The notes: generated by a model not told the origin, from the sequence alone. Positions 1 to 7,657 are shown, numbered from the stretch's first letter. The stretch is DNA of 32,513 nt from Kribbella turkmenica (GCF_004348725.1 NZ_SMKR01000080.1:1-32513), one strand, 5' to 3'. Program-made: numbers and translations.

Positions 1-472
1 GTCTCGGCGTCCGCAGGGCACGTCGTCCCAGCCTCCTTCACCCTCTGCGAAAGAAGGCGACAGCAGCGTCATGATCAACGTGTCACGGTCGGTCTGGCTT
101 CCGAGTCCCTGCCCCCCCCGGCATCCAGGGCACACCGCAACCTCGCCATCGCAGCTTCAGACGCCGCGATCCCATCCCGCAGATCCGAAGCCGCCCATCC
201 CGCCTCTCGGAACTGTCGCCAAGCAAGGCACACCTTGCCGAGCGAGCGTTTTCCACTGGGAGAGACACGCCGGCGGGCGCATGACTGGGCCGACGCCATT
301 GCCGGCACCCCTCGGTGGTTCTCCAATCAGTGACAAGTTGCTAGCGGCAACCGTAAGACTGCTGCCGGGTCGAATCGAGTACTACGGCGGTCCGGATGCG
401 CCGGCCGCCAACAGCATGGTCCCGTTGGTCAACGGAGCTCTTGCGGGTGCCAGGCTCGTCGGGAACCCCGTG
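1..472. other. left-edge region with no confident gene
   Basis: I see no convincing gene in this stretch. Open frames on both strands are mostly composition-driven; the long plus-strand frame running into it is antisense to the UbiA gene. One minus-strand frame opens with ATG at 72 and stays open to the window edge (24 codons, starting MTLLSPSFAEGEGG); it could be the start of a truncated gene but has no clear ribosome-binding site. A perfect 6-bp stem with a CACA loop (GCAAGG/CCTTGC) lies at 223-238, and a longer bulged stem lies at 386-409. Unusually for this window the segment has a C8 run at 113-120. Confidence 0.4.
386..409 (-). terminator. possible terminator-like stem-loop downstream of the UbiA gene
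   Basis: GGCGG pairs with CCGCC and CCGG pairs with CCGG around an ATGCG loop, giving a 9-bp stem with one bulged base, about 64 nt beyond the UbiA stop. There is no T-run on the minus strand after it, so an intrinsic terminator of the classical kind is not shown; U-less hairpins are common at actinobacterial gene ends. Confidence 0.25.
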
Positions 473-1378
473 TCAGCTGAGGTACAGACCGGAGCCGACC
501 AGGGCAGCCCAGGTGGCGCCGGCGATCGAGAGCACGCGGTCCTGGAACAGCTCGTGTTCGGGCAGCTCGCCGTGGCCGGTCGATACCAACAGGCCGTAGC
601 GCAGCAGGCCGGTCAGGAAGGGCAGAAACGAGATGGCCAGCAGCTCACGGATGGCGTCCTGGCCGAAGTACTGGAATGCCCAGAGCCCGTACGAGAGCGC
701 CGAACCGAGAAGGGCCACCGTCATGACCTGATCCAGCCAGGCCGGCGGATACGCCGCCAGCACCGGGCGGCTGACCGCGATCCGCGCCGCCGAGTGCTCG
801 GCCTTGCGCTTGCCCGTGACGAGGAACAACGCACCGAACAGCGAGACGAGCAGGAACCAGTGCGAGACCGGCAGCCCGGTCGCCGTACCACCCGCGGCGG
901 CGCGGATGACGAAGCCGAGTGCCACGACGATCAGGTCGACCACTGCGACATGCTTCAGCCCGAGAACGTAAAGCACCTGTGCGACCAGGTACGTCACGGC
1001 GAGCCCGAATGTCGCCCAGCCGAGCGCTGCCGTCGTACCCAGGCCGGCCAGCGCGGCCGCACAGCCCCACGCCACGGCCTGCGTAGGGCTGACCGAGCCG
1101 GTTGCGACCGGCCGGAACCGCTTCTGCGGATGCCGACGATCGTCGGGCGCGTCGCGGACATCATTGAAGGCGTAGATCGCGATCGCTAGGCAGGTGAATC
1201 CGACGGCGGCGATCAGGGCTCTCAGCAGTGCGATGGGATCATCGAGTACCCCGGCGGCCGCCGGGGCCGCGAACAGCATCACGGCCTTGTGCCATTGCCG
1301 GGGCCGACTCAACCGCAGCAGCGCCCGGCCGGCCGGCTCGGGGCTCGCGACGATTGGCGGCGTACGGAGATCTGTCAT
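473..1378 (-). CDS. ubiA: UbiA-family decaprenyl-phosphate phosphoribosyltransferase
   Basis: The predicted product is a 301-aa polytopic membrane prenyltransferase. It most resembles the actinobacterial enzyme that joins phosphoribosyl pyrophosphate to decaprenyl phosphate, the first lipid-linked step of DPA synthesis. The first aspartate-rich motif is visible at about residues 72-80 (NDVRDAPDD) followed by RRHPQKRFRP. The second conserved aspartate lies in the KHVAVVDLI segment. About eight to nine hydrophobic helices fill the rest. The length matches the roughly 300 aa of the mycobacterial homologue. The ATG overlaps the stop of the upstream phosphodiester glycosidase gene (ATGA), so the two are probably co-translated. 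DprE1 and DprE2 lie just upstream on the same strand, which strongly supports this function over menaquinone or heme prenylation. Substrate assignment remains inference. Confidence 0.88.
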   Translation of the reverse strand: MTDLRTPPIVASPEPAGRALLRLSRPRQWHKAVMLFAAPAAAGVLDDPIALLRALIAAVGFTCLAIAIYAFNDVRDAPDDRRHPQKRFRPVATGSVSPTQAVAWGCAAALAGLGTTAALGWATFGLAVTYLVAQVLYVLGLKHVAVVDLIVVALGFVIRAAAGGTATGLPVSHWFLLVSLFGALFLVTGKRKAEHSAARIAVSRPVLAAYPPAWLDQVMTVALLGSALSYGLWAFQYFGQDAIRELLAISFLPFLTGLLRYGLLVSTGHGELPEHELFQDRVLSIAGATWAALVGSGLYLS

Positions 1379-2508
1379 CGCGCCACGACATAGAAGAAGT
1401 CGCGCTGGTCGTCGACGAGGTAGCGATCCGCCGGCGAGTTCATCGACTCGAGCAGCCGCTTGCCGGTCACCGTGCCGTTCGGCGCGGGCTGCTCGATGTC
1501 GAAGCTGACCATGGCGGCGTGGATGTCGAGCTCCATCCCCTGCTGGATCCCTACCTGGTGCATCGCCGAGGCCAGGGTGGCCAGCGTGAGCCCTTGACCG
1601 GCGACGTAGACGAGGTTGCCGTGGGCATCGGTTCCGAGCCCGGACCGCCAGGTGTACTGGAACTGGCTGCGGGCACTCCCCCACCGACCCTGGGCGTTGG
1701 CGGTCAACCCGTCGACGATGTTCCCGTCGACGATCACCGGGTCCAGGTTCTGCCGTACGGCGACGACGTCCGGCGTCATCCGGACCGTCCGGTTCCAAGT
1801 TCCGACCACCGCCGTACCGTCGCGGAGGATCACCACTGAGGCGCGGTCGTCGGCGAGCGGCACGGCTGCGGACTCCGTGGTCCACCAGCCACCGTGGGCA
1901 TCCTGCATCTTGAATCCCGCGTTGAAGGTTGCCACCAGAGAACGCCGATCGTCAGCCGGCACCGAATAGCCGTCGGTGGAGGACATTCCGGCCACAGGCT
2001 CACGGGTGCCCGGCATCAGCCGCAACCGATCCGCATTCCGCGGCATCAGGGCCACTCCGACCGTGACAGGCAGGTGGGCCGGGTCGGGCCGGAACCAGGT
2101 CGTCCACAGCAGCGGTGTCCCGGTGGCGGAGCGCCGCGCAGCGCTCCAAACCCCTTCCTGCGGTGCCGGGCGAATGCCCGGCAGCGTCTTGACCGGCGGC
2201 AGGTCCGTCCCTGCGCGCAGTTGGCCGCCGGCCGCGCTGTCGCCAGGACCGTTCCCGCCGGCCGCGACGTCCTGCGGCGCACCGTCCGCCGGCGGAGCGT
2301 GTCGGGAATACCGCCAGGTCTCGATGGTGTCGATGAGCATGCCGCCACCGTGATCGCGGGCCCACTCCACCGAGCGGACCGCGAAGCTCGCGCTACCCGG
2401 GTAGAGCAGGGCACGGACGTAGGACACGGCCGGGACGACCAGCAGTAGACAACAGACCAACGCAATCCAGCGTTTCCGCGCTCGGCGGCGGCTTCTCGTT
2501 GTGATCAT
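1375..2508 (-). CDS. membrane-anchored phosphodiester glycosidase (NAGPA domain)
   Basis: With the start at 2508 the product is 377 aa. It has a basic N-terminus (MITTRSRRRARKRW), one membrane segment at about residues 15-30, a low-complexity Gly/Ala/Pro linker to about residue 130, and a NAGPA-type domain. Recognisable blocks are TFNAGFKMQDAHGGWW, the VIVDGNIVDGL segment and the final ELDIHAAMVSF strand. NAGPA relatives hydrolyse sugar-1-phosphodiester bonds; the bacterial substrates are mostly unknown. It probably faces outward and trims or remodels a glycolipid or wall polymer. An ATG at 2556 overlaps the DprE2 stop and would add 16 residues. I prefer 2508 because a promoter with the local direct-repeat operator ends 6 nt before it. 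It is coupled to ubiA downstream. Confidence 0.82.
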   Translation of the reverse strand: MITTRSRRRARKRWIALVCCLLLVVPAVSYVRALLYPGSASFAVRSVEWARDHGGGMLIDTIETWRYSRHAPPADGAPQDVAAGGNGPGDSAAGGQLRAGTDLPPVKTLPGIRPAPQEGVWSAARRSATGTPLLWTTWFRPDPAHLPVTVGVALMPRNADRLRLMPGTREPVAGMSSTDGYSVPADDRRSLVATFNAGFKMQDAHGGWWTTESAAVPLADDRASVVILRDGTAVVGTWNRTVRMTPDVVAVRQNLDPVIVDGNIVDGLTANAQGRWGSARSQFQYTWRSGLGTDAHGNLVYVAGQGLTLATLASAMHQVGIQQGMELDIHAAMVSFDIEQPAPNGTVTGKRLLESMNSPADRYLVDDQRDFFYVVAR

Positions 2509-2547
2509 TTGTCCAGTACAGCGAATGGACGCTGAGAGGAACCGGAG
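2509..2547 (-). promoter_or_regulatory. direct-repeat operator and -10 for the NAGPA gene (site E)
   Basis: Read on the minus strand: CTCCGG-TTCCT-CTCAGC (2547-2531), then 10 nt, the -10-like hexamer TGTACT (2520-2515), 6 nt, and ATG at 2508. The second half-site is perfect and the first matches 4 of 6 bases. Spacing from the repeat to the hexamer is identical to the four other copies in this locus. It lies in the gap between the DprE2 stop and the chosen NAGPA start. Confidence 0.55.
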
Positions 2548-2552
2548 AGCGT

Positions 2553-3260
2553 TCATCGCCAGCCGGCAGGCAAGAGCCGGCGCGGCACCAGGTTGAGAAT
2601 CCGTACGGCGAGTTCCATGCCGCGTGGCACCCAGACGACCCGCCGGCGAGCGTGCACGGCCCGTGCCACGGCTCGGGCCACCCGATCAGGCGTGGTGGCC
2701 AACGGTGGTTTCGCCATCCCTGCCGTCATCCTGGTGGTGACGAACCCGGCGCGGACGATGAGGATCCGTACGCCGCTCTCCGCCGCCTGCCGGGCCAGCA
2801 GGACGGCTGCTGAGTCCGCGAGTTGCTTGCCGAGCGAATAGGCCGCGATCGACTGCCTCGGCCTGACCGCGGCAGCCGAGGAGAGCAGCACCACCTGCTC
2901 TGGTCCTCGCTGAACCAGTGCACGCAGCAGCAGTGCGACGGACAGCCCGTTGACGACGATCCCTTCGGCGAAGGACTCCGCTGACATCGTACCGATCGCG
3001 ACCACAGCCAGGCTGAGGGGATGGTCGGTGCACGCGTGGGTGAGCATCCCCTCGATCTCGTCGGCTCGCAGACAGGCGTCGTACTGCGCGGTCGTGACGT
3101 AGTACCCGATGTCGCGAAGCTGCTCCGCGTTTCGCCAGAGCTCACCGCTCGGGCGACCGGCGAGGACGACGCGACGTGGCGGCGGCCCGAGGAGTTCCTC
3201 GAGAACGGCGAGACCGAGTTCGGACGAGCCGCCGACGAGCAACGCAGTACCGGCTGTCAT
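2553..3260 (-). CDS. dprE2: DprE2-like SDR, decaprenylphosphoryl-2-keto-arabinose reductase
   Basis: This 235-aa short-chain dehydrogenase/reductase is expected to reduce the 2-keto intermediate made by DprE1 to decaprenylphosphoryl-arabinose with NAD(P)H. The N-terminal nucleotide-binding loop is GGSSELG (residues 10-16). The catalytic set is visible as SS at 127-128, Tyr141 and Lys145 (AAYSLGK). The C-terminal VPRGMELAVRILNLVPRRL stretch resembles the membrane-associating tail of DprE2 proteins. The mycobacterial enzyme is slightly longer, about 254 aa. The ATG overlaps the DprE1 stop (ATGA, 3257-3260), the same order as in mycobacteria. The adjacency to DprE1 makes this more than a generic SDR. 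Confidence 0.87.
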   Translation of the reverse strand: MTAGTALLVGGSSELGLAVLEELLGPPPRRVVLAGRPSGELWRNAEQLRDIGYYVTTAQYDACLRADEIEGMLTHACTDHPLSLAVVAIGTMSAESFAEGIVVNGLSVALLLRALVQRGPEQVVLLSSAAAVRPRQSIAAYSLGKQLADSAAVLLARQAAESGVRILIVRAGFVTTRMTAGMAKPPLATTPDRVARAVARAVHARRRVVWVPRGMELAVRILNLVPRRLLPAGWR

Positions 3261-4630
3261 GACAGCAGGTCCAGGCGCTCGGCCAGCGCGGAGGACCAGC
3301 GGCGTTCGGGGTCCAGGCGGCACTGAGTTCGCTGCCACGCTTTCAGGCGGGGATACATGGCCGGGATCAGGGCCGGGTCCGTGGTGAGGTCCTTCGCCAG
3401 GTAGACCCGGCCGCCCGCGTCCGCGACCATTCGGTCCACCGGTCGCAGCACGGCCGCGTCGCGCAGCCAGCGAGCAGGCAGGTCGACGGCCAACGTCCAT
3501 CCACGGATCGGGAAGGACAGCGGTCCTGCTGTGCCGTAGCCGAGATTCTTCAGGGTGGCGAGCGCCGGAGACATCCTGCGGCGGACAAGGAAAGTGAGGA
3601 CGTCGGCGATGACGGCAGATGCCTCGTGCGGTACAGCGAGCTGGTACTGGATCAGTCCCTCACGGCCGAAGGCAGCCGGCCACGACTGGGCGCGGTCCAG
3701 CGGACACAGCGCGGCATCCAACGGCAGAAGATGTGGCTTGCCCGGCCTGCCGAGATGCCATCGAGCCGCAGACGCCGCCACGATCGTTGCCCTCGACACC
3801 AGTCCCGGACCGGGCAGGGACCGCGGGCTGCGGGTGGCCACGCCGCGCCGCTCCGGGAACGGTGCGACCGCCGCCGGCAACTCTCTGGTCGACGCGGGCC
3901 GGAAGTCGTCCACAATACCGCGGCCCAGCCGGGGGCCGGCGGCCCCCGCGTCCAGCCATCCGACGACATGGCGTTCCGGGTCCGCCTCCTGCCGGATGGC
4001 CAGTGTGCGCAGGACCGACAGCGTCTCCCCGAGCGAACGGGTCCGGTGACGCGTCCGGGTCGCCCAGCCGGTCTCCGCCCGTTGAAGTTGGACCGCCGCC
4101 CGCAGGATCACCCCGGTCAGCCCCATCCCGCCGATCGTCGCCCAGAAATCGTCGGGATGGTGGCCGGCCGAGAGCTGAGCGATCGTCGCGTCTGAGCGGA
4201 GCAGCGCGAGCCAGAGCACGTGGTGGCCGAACGACCCTGCGCCCGGATGGTTCTTCCCATGGACGTCGCTCGCGATCGCACCTCCGACCGTGATCCGCTG
4301 GGTCCCGGGGATCACCGGGAGCAGCCAGCCGAGTGGAAGCGTCTGCTCGACGATGTCGCTGAGCAGCGCGCCGGCGTCCACCACGATCACGCCGTTGGCC
4401 TGGTCGAACGAGATGATCCGGTCGCGGCCGGTCAGGTCGAGGACTGTGCCCTGTCCCGGCAGGGCGGCGTCGCCGTAGCTCCGGCCGGCGCCCCGGATGG
4501 TGACTTTCGGGCTGGAGAGCACGGTCTGGACCAGCGCCTCGTCCGAGTCCGGCCGGCGAATCCGACTGTGTCGATGGACTGCCCGCCCCCAGCCGGACAG
4601 CGAAGCGGTGGTGGAGTCGTCGGGAATCAT
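3257..4630 (-). CDS. dprE1: DprE1-like FAD oxidoreductase (decaprenylphosphoryl-ribose 2'-oxidase)
   Basis: This 457-aa protein has the vanillyl-alcohol-oxidase-type FAD fold. It should oxidise the 2'-OH of decaprenylphosphoryl-ribose, the epimerisation step that DprE2 completes. FAD-binding blocks are IRGAGRSYGDAALPG (about 45-59), PGTQRITVGGAIASDVHGKNH (about 108-128) and AGSFGHHV. The substrate-site lysine lies in VYLAKD (Lys413). The family segment that in M. tuberculosis carries the covalent benzothiazinone target Cys387 (GWNICVD) reads GWTLAVD here, so Ala381 replaces it. Length is close to the usual 460 aa. The start at 4630 overlaps the glycosyltransferase stop (ATGA). It also sits 7 nt after a TAGCGT -10 hexamer preceded by the direct-repeat operator, so it may be expressed both from the operon and from its own leaderless promoter. 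Confidence 0.9.
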   Translation of the reverse strand: MIPDDSTTASLSGWGRAVHRHSRIRRPDSDEALVQTVLSSPKVTIRGAGRSYGDAALPGQGTVLDLTGRDRIISFDQANGVIVVDAGALLSDIVEQTLPLGWLLPVIPGTQRITVGGAIASDVHGKNHPGAGSFGHHVLWLALLRSDATIAQLSAGHHPDDFWATIGGMGLTGVILRAAVQLQRAETGWATRTRHRTRSLGETLSVLRTLAIRQEADPERHVVGWLDAGAAGPRLGRGIVDDFRPASTRELPAAVAPFPERRGVATRSPRSLPGPGLVSRATIVAASAARWHLGRPGKPHLLPLDAALCPLDRAQSWPAAFGREGLIQYQLAVPHEASAVIADVLTFLVRRRMSPALATLKNLGYGTAGPLSFPIRGWTLAVDLPARWLRDAAVLRPVDRMVADAGGRVYLAKDLTTDPALIPAMYPRLKAWQRTQCRLDPERRWSSALAERLDLLS

Positions 4631-5718
4631 GGTGCCGACGCTAGGGACAGACCGCTGAGAGCACGCTGAGTCCGATACGCGGCCAGGTGCCGTACGACGA
4701 CGTCGTCCCAGGTCATCACCGGATCCGTGCTGCGGTTGTGCACCTGCATACGGGCGAGCAGCTCGCGATCCGTCAGCAGCGCGGCCGTGGTCGCGGCCAT
4801 CGCGGTATCGCTGTCGACCAGGAATCCCTCGATGCCGTGCCGGACGAACTCGCCGACACCACCAGACGCCATTGCCACCACGGGCAGTCCGGCACACCTT
4901 GCCTCGAGCGCCGCCACACCGAACGACTCGAGCTCCGCCGGCGCGAGGTAGACGTCGGCGCCGGCGTAAAGCTGCTGAAGCTCGTGGCGGGTCAGCCGTC
5001 CCGGCAACCGCACCCACTCCGACATCCCGCGCCGCCGGACTTCCGCGGCCACCGTCTGCGCCTGGGGCCCTGCGCCGGCCAGGATCGCTCGCACGGCCCG
5101 TCCCGGAGGCAGCTGGTCGCGGATGAGCTCGAGCGTCCGCACCAGCGCGACCGGCCGTTTGCGCCGGGTCAGCCGCATCGTGCTGACGATGGTGAGAGGG
5201 TGCCCGGACCGTCGCGGCCGCCGCCAGGCAGCTGCGTCGATGCCGTTGTGCAGCACGTCGACGGTCCGGCCCGGCAGCGACCTCCGCAGGACGTCGGCAA
5301 CGACGTCACTGACCGCTGTCCACCCGACATCGCCGAGGCGGCGGTCCAGCCATGCCGGCGGCCATAGCACCGTAGGGCCTGGCAGCGAGTGCAGCGTGAC
5401 GACCGTCCCGACTCCGCCGGCCTGCGCGATGCGGGCGGCCTGCCAGGACAGCGGCGAGATCAGCGAAGTGTGGGCGTGCACGACGTCGAACCGGCTCATC
5501 CCGTTCCGCAGTACGTCGGCCGCCGCCGGCAACGGTATTCCGGCGAGCGCCGGAAGCCGGACGACCGGAAAGGTCGTCGTCGCAGGCGGCCCGGCTGTCG
5601 TGGTGAGCACCGTCACCGAGTGACCGGCTCGGACGAGCTGACGGGCCAGGTCGTGAACCTGCAGCTCGATGCCGCCGACCCGCGGCAGAAAGCAGTCACT
5701 GACCAGAGCGATTCTCAT
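4627..5718 (-). CDS. GT4-family glycosyltransferase
   Basis: This 363-aa GT-B enzyme has the N-terminal GGIELQVHDLARQL acceptor-domain signature near residue 15-30. In the C-terminal nucleotide-sugar domain it has the ESFGVAALE motif (E-x7-E) followed by GLPVVAMASGGVGEFV. GT4 enzymes transfer a sugar from a nucleotide-sugar donor with retention of configuration, usually on the cytoplasmic face. The start MRIALVSD at 5718 is chosen because it overlaps the stop of the upstream membrane-protein gene (ATGA) and begins at the first Rossmann strand. A GTG/ATG-type extension to 5763 would lie inside that gene. Its place between a flippase-like protein and DprE1 suggests it glycosylates a polyprenyl- or glycerolipid-linked intermediate; the sugar cannot be told from sequence. 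Confidence 0.85.
   Translation of the reverse strand: MRIALVSDCFLPRVGGIELQVHDLARQLVRAGHSVTVLTTTAGPPATTTFPVVRLPALAGIPLPAAADVLRNGMSRFDVVHAHTSLISPLSWQAARIAQAGGVGTVVTLHSLPGPTVLWPPAWLDRRLGDVGWTAVSDVVADVLRRSLPGRTVDVLHNGIDAAAWRRPRRSGHPLTIVSTMRLTRRKRPVALVRTLELIRDQLPPGRAVRAILAGAGPQAQTVAAEVRRRGMSEWVRLPGRLTRHELQQLYAGADVYLAPAELESFGVAALEARCAGLPVVAMASGGVGEFVRHGIEGFLVDSDTAMAATTAALLTDRELLARMQVHNRSTDPVMTWDDVVVRHLAAYRTQRALSGLSLASAP
4631..4670 (-). promoter_or_regulatory. direct-repeat operator and leaderless promoter of dprE1 (site A)
   Basis: On the minus strand: CTCAGC-GTGCT-CTCAGC (4670-4654), 10 nt, TAGCGT (4643-4638, fits TANNNT), 7 nt, ATG at 4630. Both half-sites are perfect and 11 bp apart. The element lies inside the 3' end of the glycosyltransferase gene. 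Confidence 0.7.
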
Positions 5719-6731
5719 CCGGCCACGGCTTCCCGGGCAGCCGGCCGGCGATGCGTCCAGCACCAGATCGCCAGCGTCACGCCTCCGACCGGGATCTCGA
5801 GCAGGTAGGTGAAGCCGCGGAACAGCAACAATCCGGCCGTCACCCCGGCGGGATCACCGCCGAGCGCCACCAGCGCCGCCGCGGTGCCGACCTCGAAGAC
5901 ACCCGCACTGCCCGGTGTGACGGGGACCAACGACAGCAGTTGCCCGACCGCGAGAGCGGTGACGAGCACGGGGAGGCCGAGGGAGATCCCGAGGACCTGG
6001 AAGCACAACCACAGCAGCGCCAACTGGAGCGCGAGATACGCGAGCATACCGACCGTCATCGGGCGCCACCCCGCTCTCAACACGCGCAGGACCGAGTGAC
6101 GCAGCTCCGGCACGGTGCTGGCCAGCTGCGACCGGTGGTCGCGCCGGAAGGTCCGGATCAGCCGGTCGACGGCCCGGCCGAAGGCAGTCGCCACGTTGAC
6201 GTCAGCCAGCACCCAGACGACCACCGCGACCGCCACGGGCACGGGAAGGAACAGCAGACTCGTGGCACTGAAGGCTGAGGCGCTGTGAATGAACGGGACC
6301 AGGGCAAGTGCCACCGCGACCACGCCGAGTTTCGCGACCACGTTGAGCAACGTCGTGACGGCCAGGAACCCGCCGAACGCCGCTGGGCTGAAGCCCCAAC
6401 GACGGGTCATCGCGTAGTTCAGGCCGGTCCCCGCCGCACCGCCGAGTGGCAGCACGTTCGCCACCGCGCTGCCGGTGAGGTTGAGGGTGAGACCGCGACG
6501 TCTGGTCAGCCCGGGCAGCGACGCAGCGAGCACGAACGAGTGCGACCACAGCCCGCCGATCCAGACGACCGCCAGCGCCGCGAGGTCCCACAGCGGGACC
6601 TGACTGAGGACGTCGCCGACAGCTTTCCAGGTGGAGCCGACCACGCGCGGGAGCAACAGCATCAGTCCAGCGGTCGCGGCTCCGCTGAGGATCGAGGTGA
6701 TCACTCGACGGGTCCTGCCGGTAGTGGTCAT
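5715..6731 (-). CDS. flippase-like integral membrane protein (LPG-synthase TM / UPF0104 family)
   Basis: The product is a 338-aa polytopic protein with about eight membrane helices of the AglD/MprF-TM family. Visible family marks are VANVLPLGGAAGTGLNY (about residues 90-105) and the C-terminal VPVTPGSAGVFEVGTAAAL segment. Members flip or help export lipids, or act with glycosyltransferases; this one lacks any soluble synthase domain. I chose ATG 6731, preceded by AGGA at a suitable distance. The upstream in-frame ATG at 6770 overlaps the predicted -10 hexamer and would be outside the transcript. It is the first gene of the minus-strand run, and its stop overlaps the GT4 start. Function as a glycolipid translocase is inferred from context. 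Confidence 0.82.
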   Translation of the reverse strand: MTTTGRTRRVITSILSGAATAGLMLLLPRVVGSTWKAVGDVLSQVPLWDLAALAVVWIGGLWSHSFVLAASLPGLTRRRGLTLNLTGSAVANVLPLGGAAGTGLNYAMTRRWGFSPAAFGGFLAVTTLLNVVAKLGVVAVALALVPFIHSASAFSATSLLFLPVPVAVAVVVWVLADVNVATAFGRAVDRLIRTFRRDHRSQLASTVPELRHSVLRVLRAGWRPMTVGMLAYLALQLALLWLCFQVLGISLGLPVLVTALAVGQLLSLVPVTPGSAGVFEVGTAAALVALGGDPAGVTAGLLLFRGFTYLLEIPVGGVTLAIWCWTHRRPAAREAVAG

Positions 6732-6761
6732 CAGGAGTCCTGTTCGGCTCTGGGCTCTGCT

Positions 6762-6801
6762 CCGGTTCATCGTGGAAGGTGGCTGCTGAGAGGCCGCTGA
6801 G
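6762..6801 (-). promoter_or_regulatory. direct-repeat operator and promoter of the flippase/GT4 genes (site B)
   Basis: On the minus strand: CTCAGC-GGCCT-CTCAGC (6801-6785), 10 nt, CACGAT (6774-6769), with transcription expected near 6762 and a short leader carrying an AGGA ribosome-binding site before ATG 6731. The site lies in the 111-bp gap shared with the divergent PIG-L gene, but its orientation matches only the minus-strand gene. Confidence 0.6.
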
Positions 6802-6842
6802 AGCGACTGGGCCGGCTTCGCGGCGCATGCGATGCTCGGCGC

Positions 6843-7652
6843 ATGGCGTACACGCTGGTGTCCTTCCACGCGCACCCGGACGACGAAGCGCTCTTGACCG
6901 GTGGCACGCTCGCCAGGCTCGCGGCGGAAGGACACCGCGTGGTGCTCGCTGTCGCCACCGATGGCGAGGCCGGTTCCGCAGCGGCGGCGTACCGAACGGC
7001 CGGAATGCTCGCGGCCTACCGGCGCGACGAGCTCGATCGGTCCGCGGCGGCGTTGGGGTGCGCCCGGGTCGTCCGCTTCGGCTTCCTCGACTCGGGATCG
7101 ACGCGACGACCACGCGAGGGGACGTTCAGCCGGATGGCAGTCGAGGACGCGGCCGCCCCCCTGATCGCTTTGCTTCGGGAGGAGAGGGCGGACGCGCTGA
7201 CGATCTACGACCCCGCCGGTGGCTACGGGCACCCCGATCACCGGCAGGTCCACGCGGTCGGGGCGTATGCCGGTCAGCGGGCCGGTACGCCGTTGGTGCT
7301 GGAGGCAACCATCGACCGGGCGCTGATCCAGCGACTGATCAGGCTGGTCGGGGCGATTCCCGGCGTACTGCCCGAGGTCCGCGTCGCCGATTACGACGGG
7401 GCCTACTCTCCGGCGCCGGCCATCACCCACCAGGTCGACGTACGGGCCTATGCACGGCAGAAGCGGGCAGCGTTCCGGGCGCACGCGAGCCAGGCCAGCT
7501 CGGACCACGGGCAGCGGACGCTCGGGTTGCTCCTGAAGCTGCCACTGTGGATGTTCCGGCTGGTGCTCGGCCGGGAGTGGTACGTCGAACACGGCCGGCT
7601 ACCCGGCAAGCCGTTGGACGATCTTTTCGCCAGCCTGCGAACGGTACGGTGA
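6843..7652 (+). CDS. PIG-L/LmbE-family deacetylase
   Basis: This 269-aa zinc hydrolase has the metal-binding motif AHPDDEALLTGGTLA at residues 10-24 and the second motif YGHPDHRQVH at about residues 136-145. PIG-L enzymes remove acetyl groups from GlcNAc-containing substrates such as GlcNAc-inositol, bacillithiol precursors, GlcNAc-lipids and some antibiotics. No signal peptide is seen, so it acts in the cytoplasm. It is divergent from the flippase gene, and a 44-bp gap with the response regulator promoter follows it. A GATGCT hexamer ends 6 nt before the ATG and could make a leaderless transcript. Its position beside GT4 and NAGPA genes suggests deacetylation of an amino-sugar lipid; mycothiol-type deacetylases (MshB, Mca) are a possible alternative. 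Confidence 0.85.
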   Translation: MAYTLVSFHAHPDDEALLTGGTLARLAAEGHRVVLAVATDGEAGSAAAAYRTAGMLAAYRRDELDRSAAALGCARVVRFGFLDSGSTRRPREGTFSRMAVEDAAAPLIALLREERADALTIYDPAGGYGHPDHRQVHAVGAYAGQRAGTPLVLEATIDRALIQRLIRLVGAIPGVLPEVRVADYDGAYSPAPAITHQVDVRAYARQKRAAFRAHASQASSDHGQRTLGLLLKLPLWMFRLVLGREWYVEHGRLPGKPLDDLFASLRTVR

Positions 7653-7657
7653 CGGCA

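Noticed and set aside
223..238. GCAAGG-CACA-CCTTGC hairpin as a terminator
   Set aside because: No gene end lies nearby on either strand and no T-run follows directly.
476..481. Single GCTGAG half-site near the UbiA stop
   Set aside because: No second half-site lies 11 bp away and there is no promoter geometry; single hexamers are expected by chance.
71..1189. Long plus-strand open frame across the left end
   Set aside because: It is antisense to the UbiA gene, rich in Arg, Gln and Asp as expected for a shadow of a GC-biased gene, and has no recognisable domain.
6732..7592. Large N-terminal extension of the flippase-like protein
   Set aside because: It is the antisense of the PIG-L gene and passes through the promoter region; the membrane protein begins at 6731.
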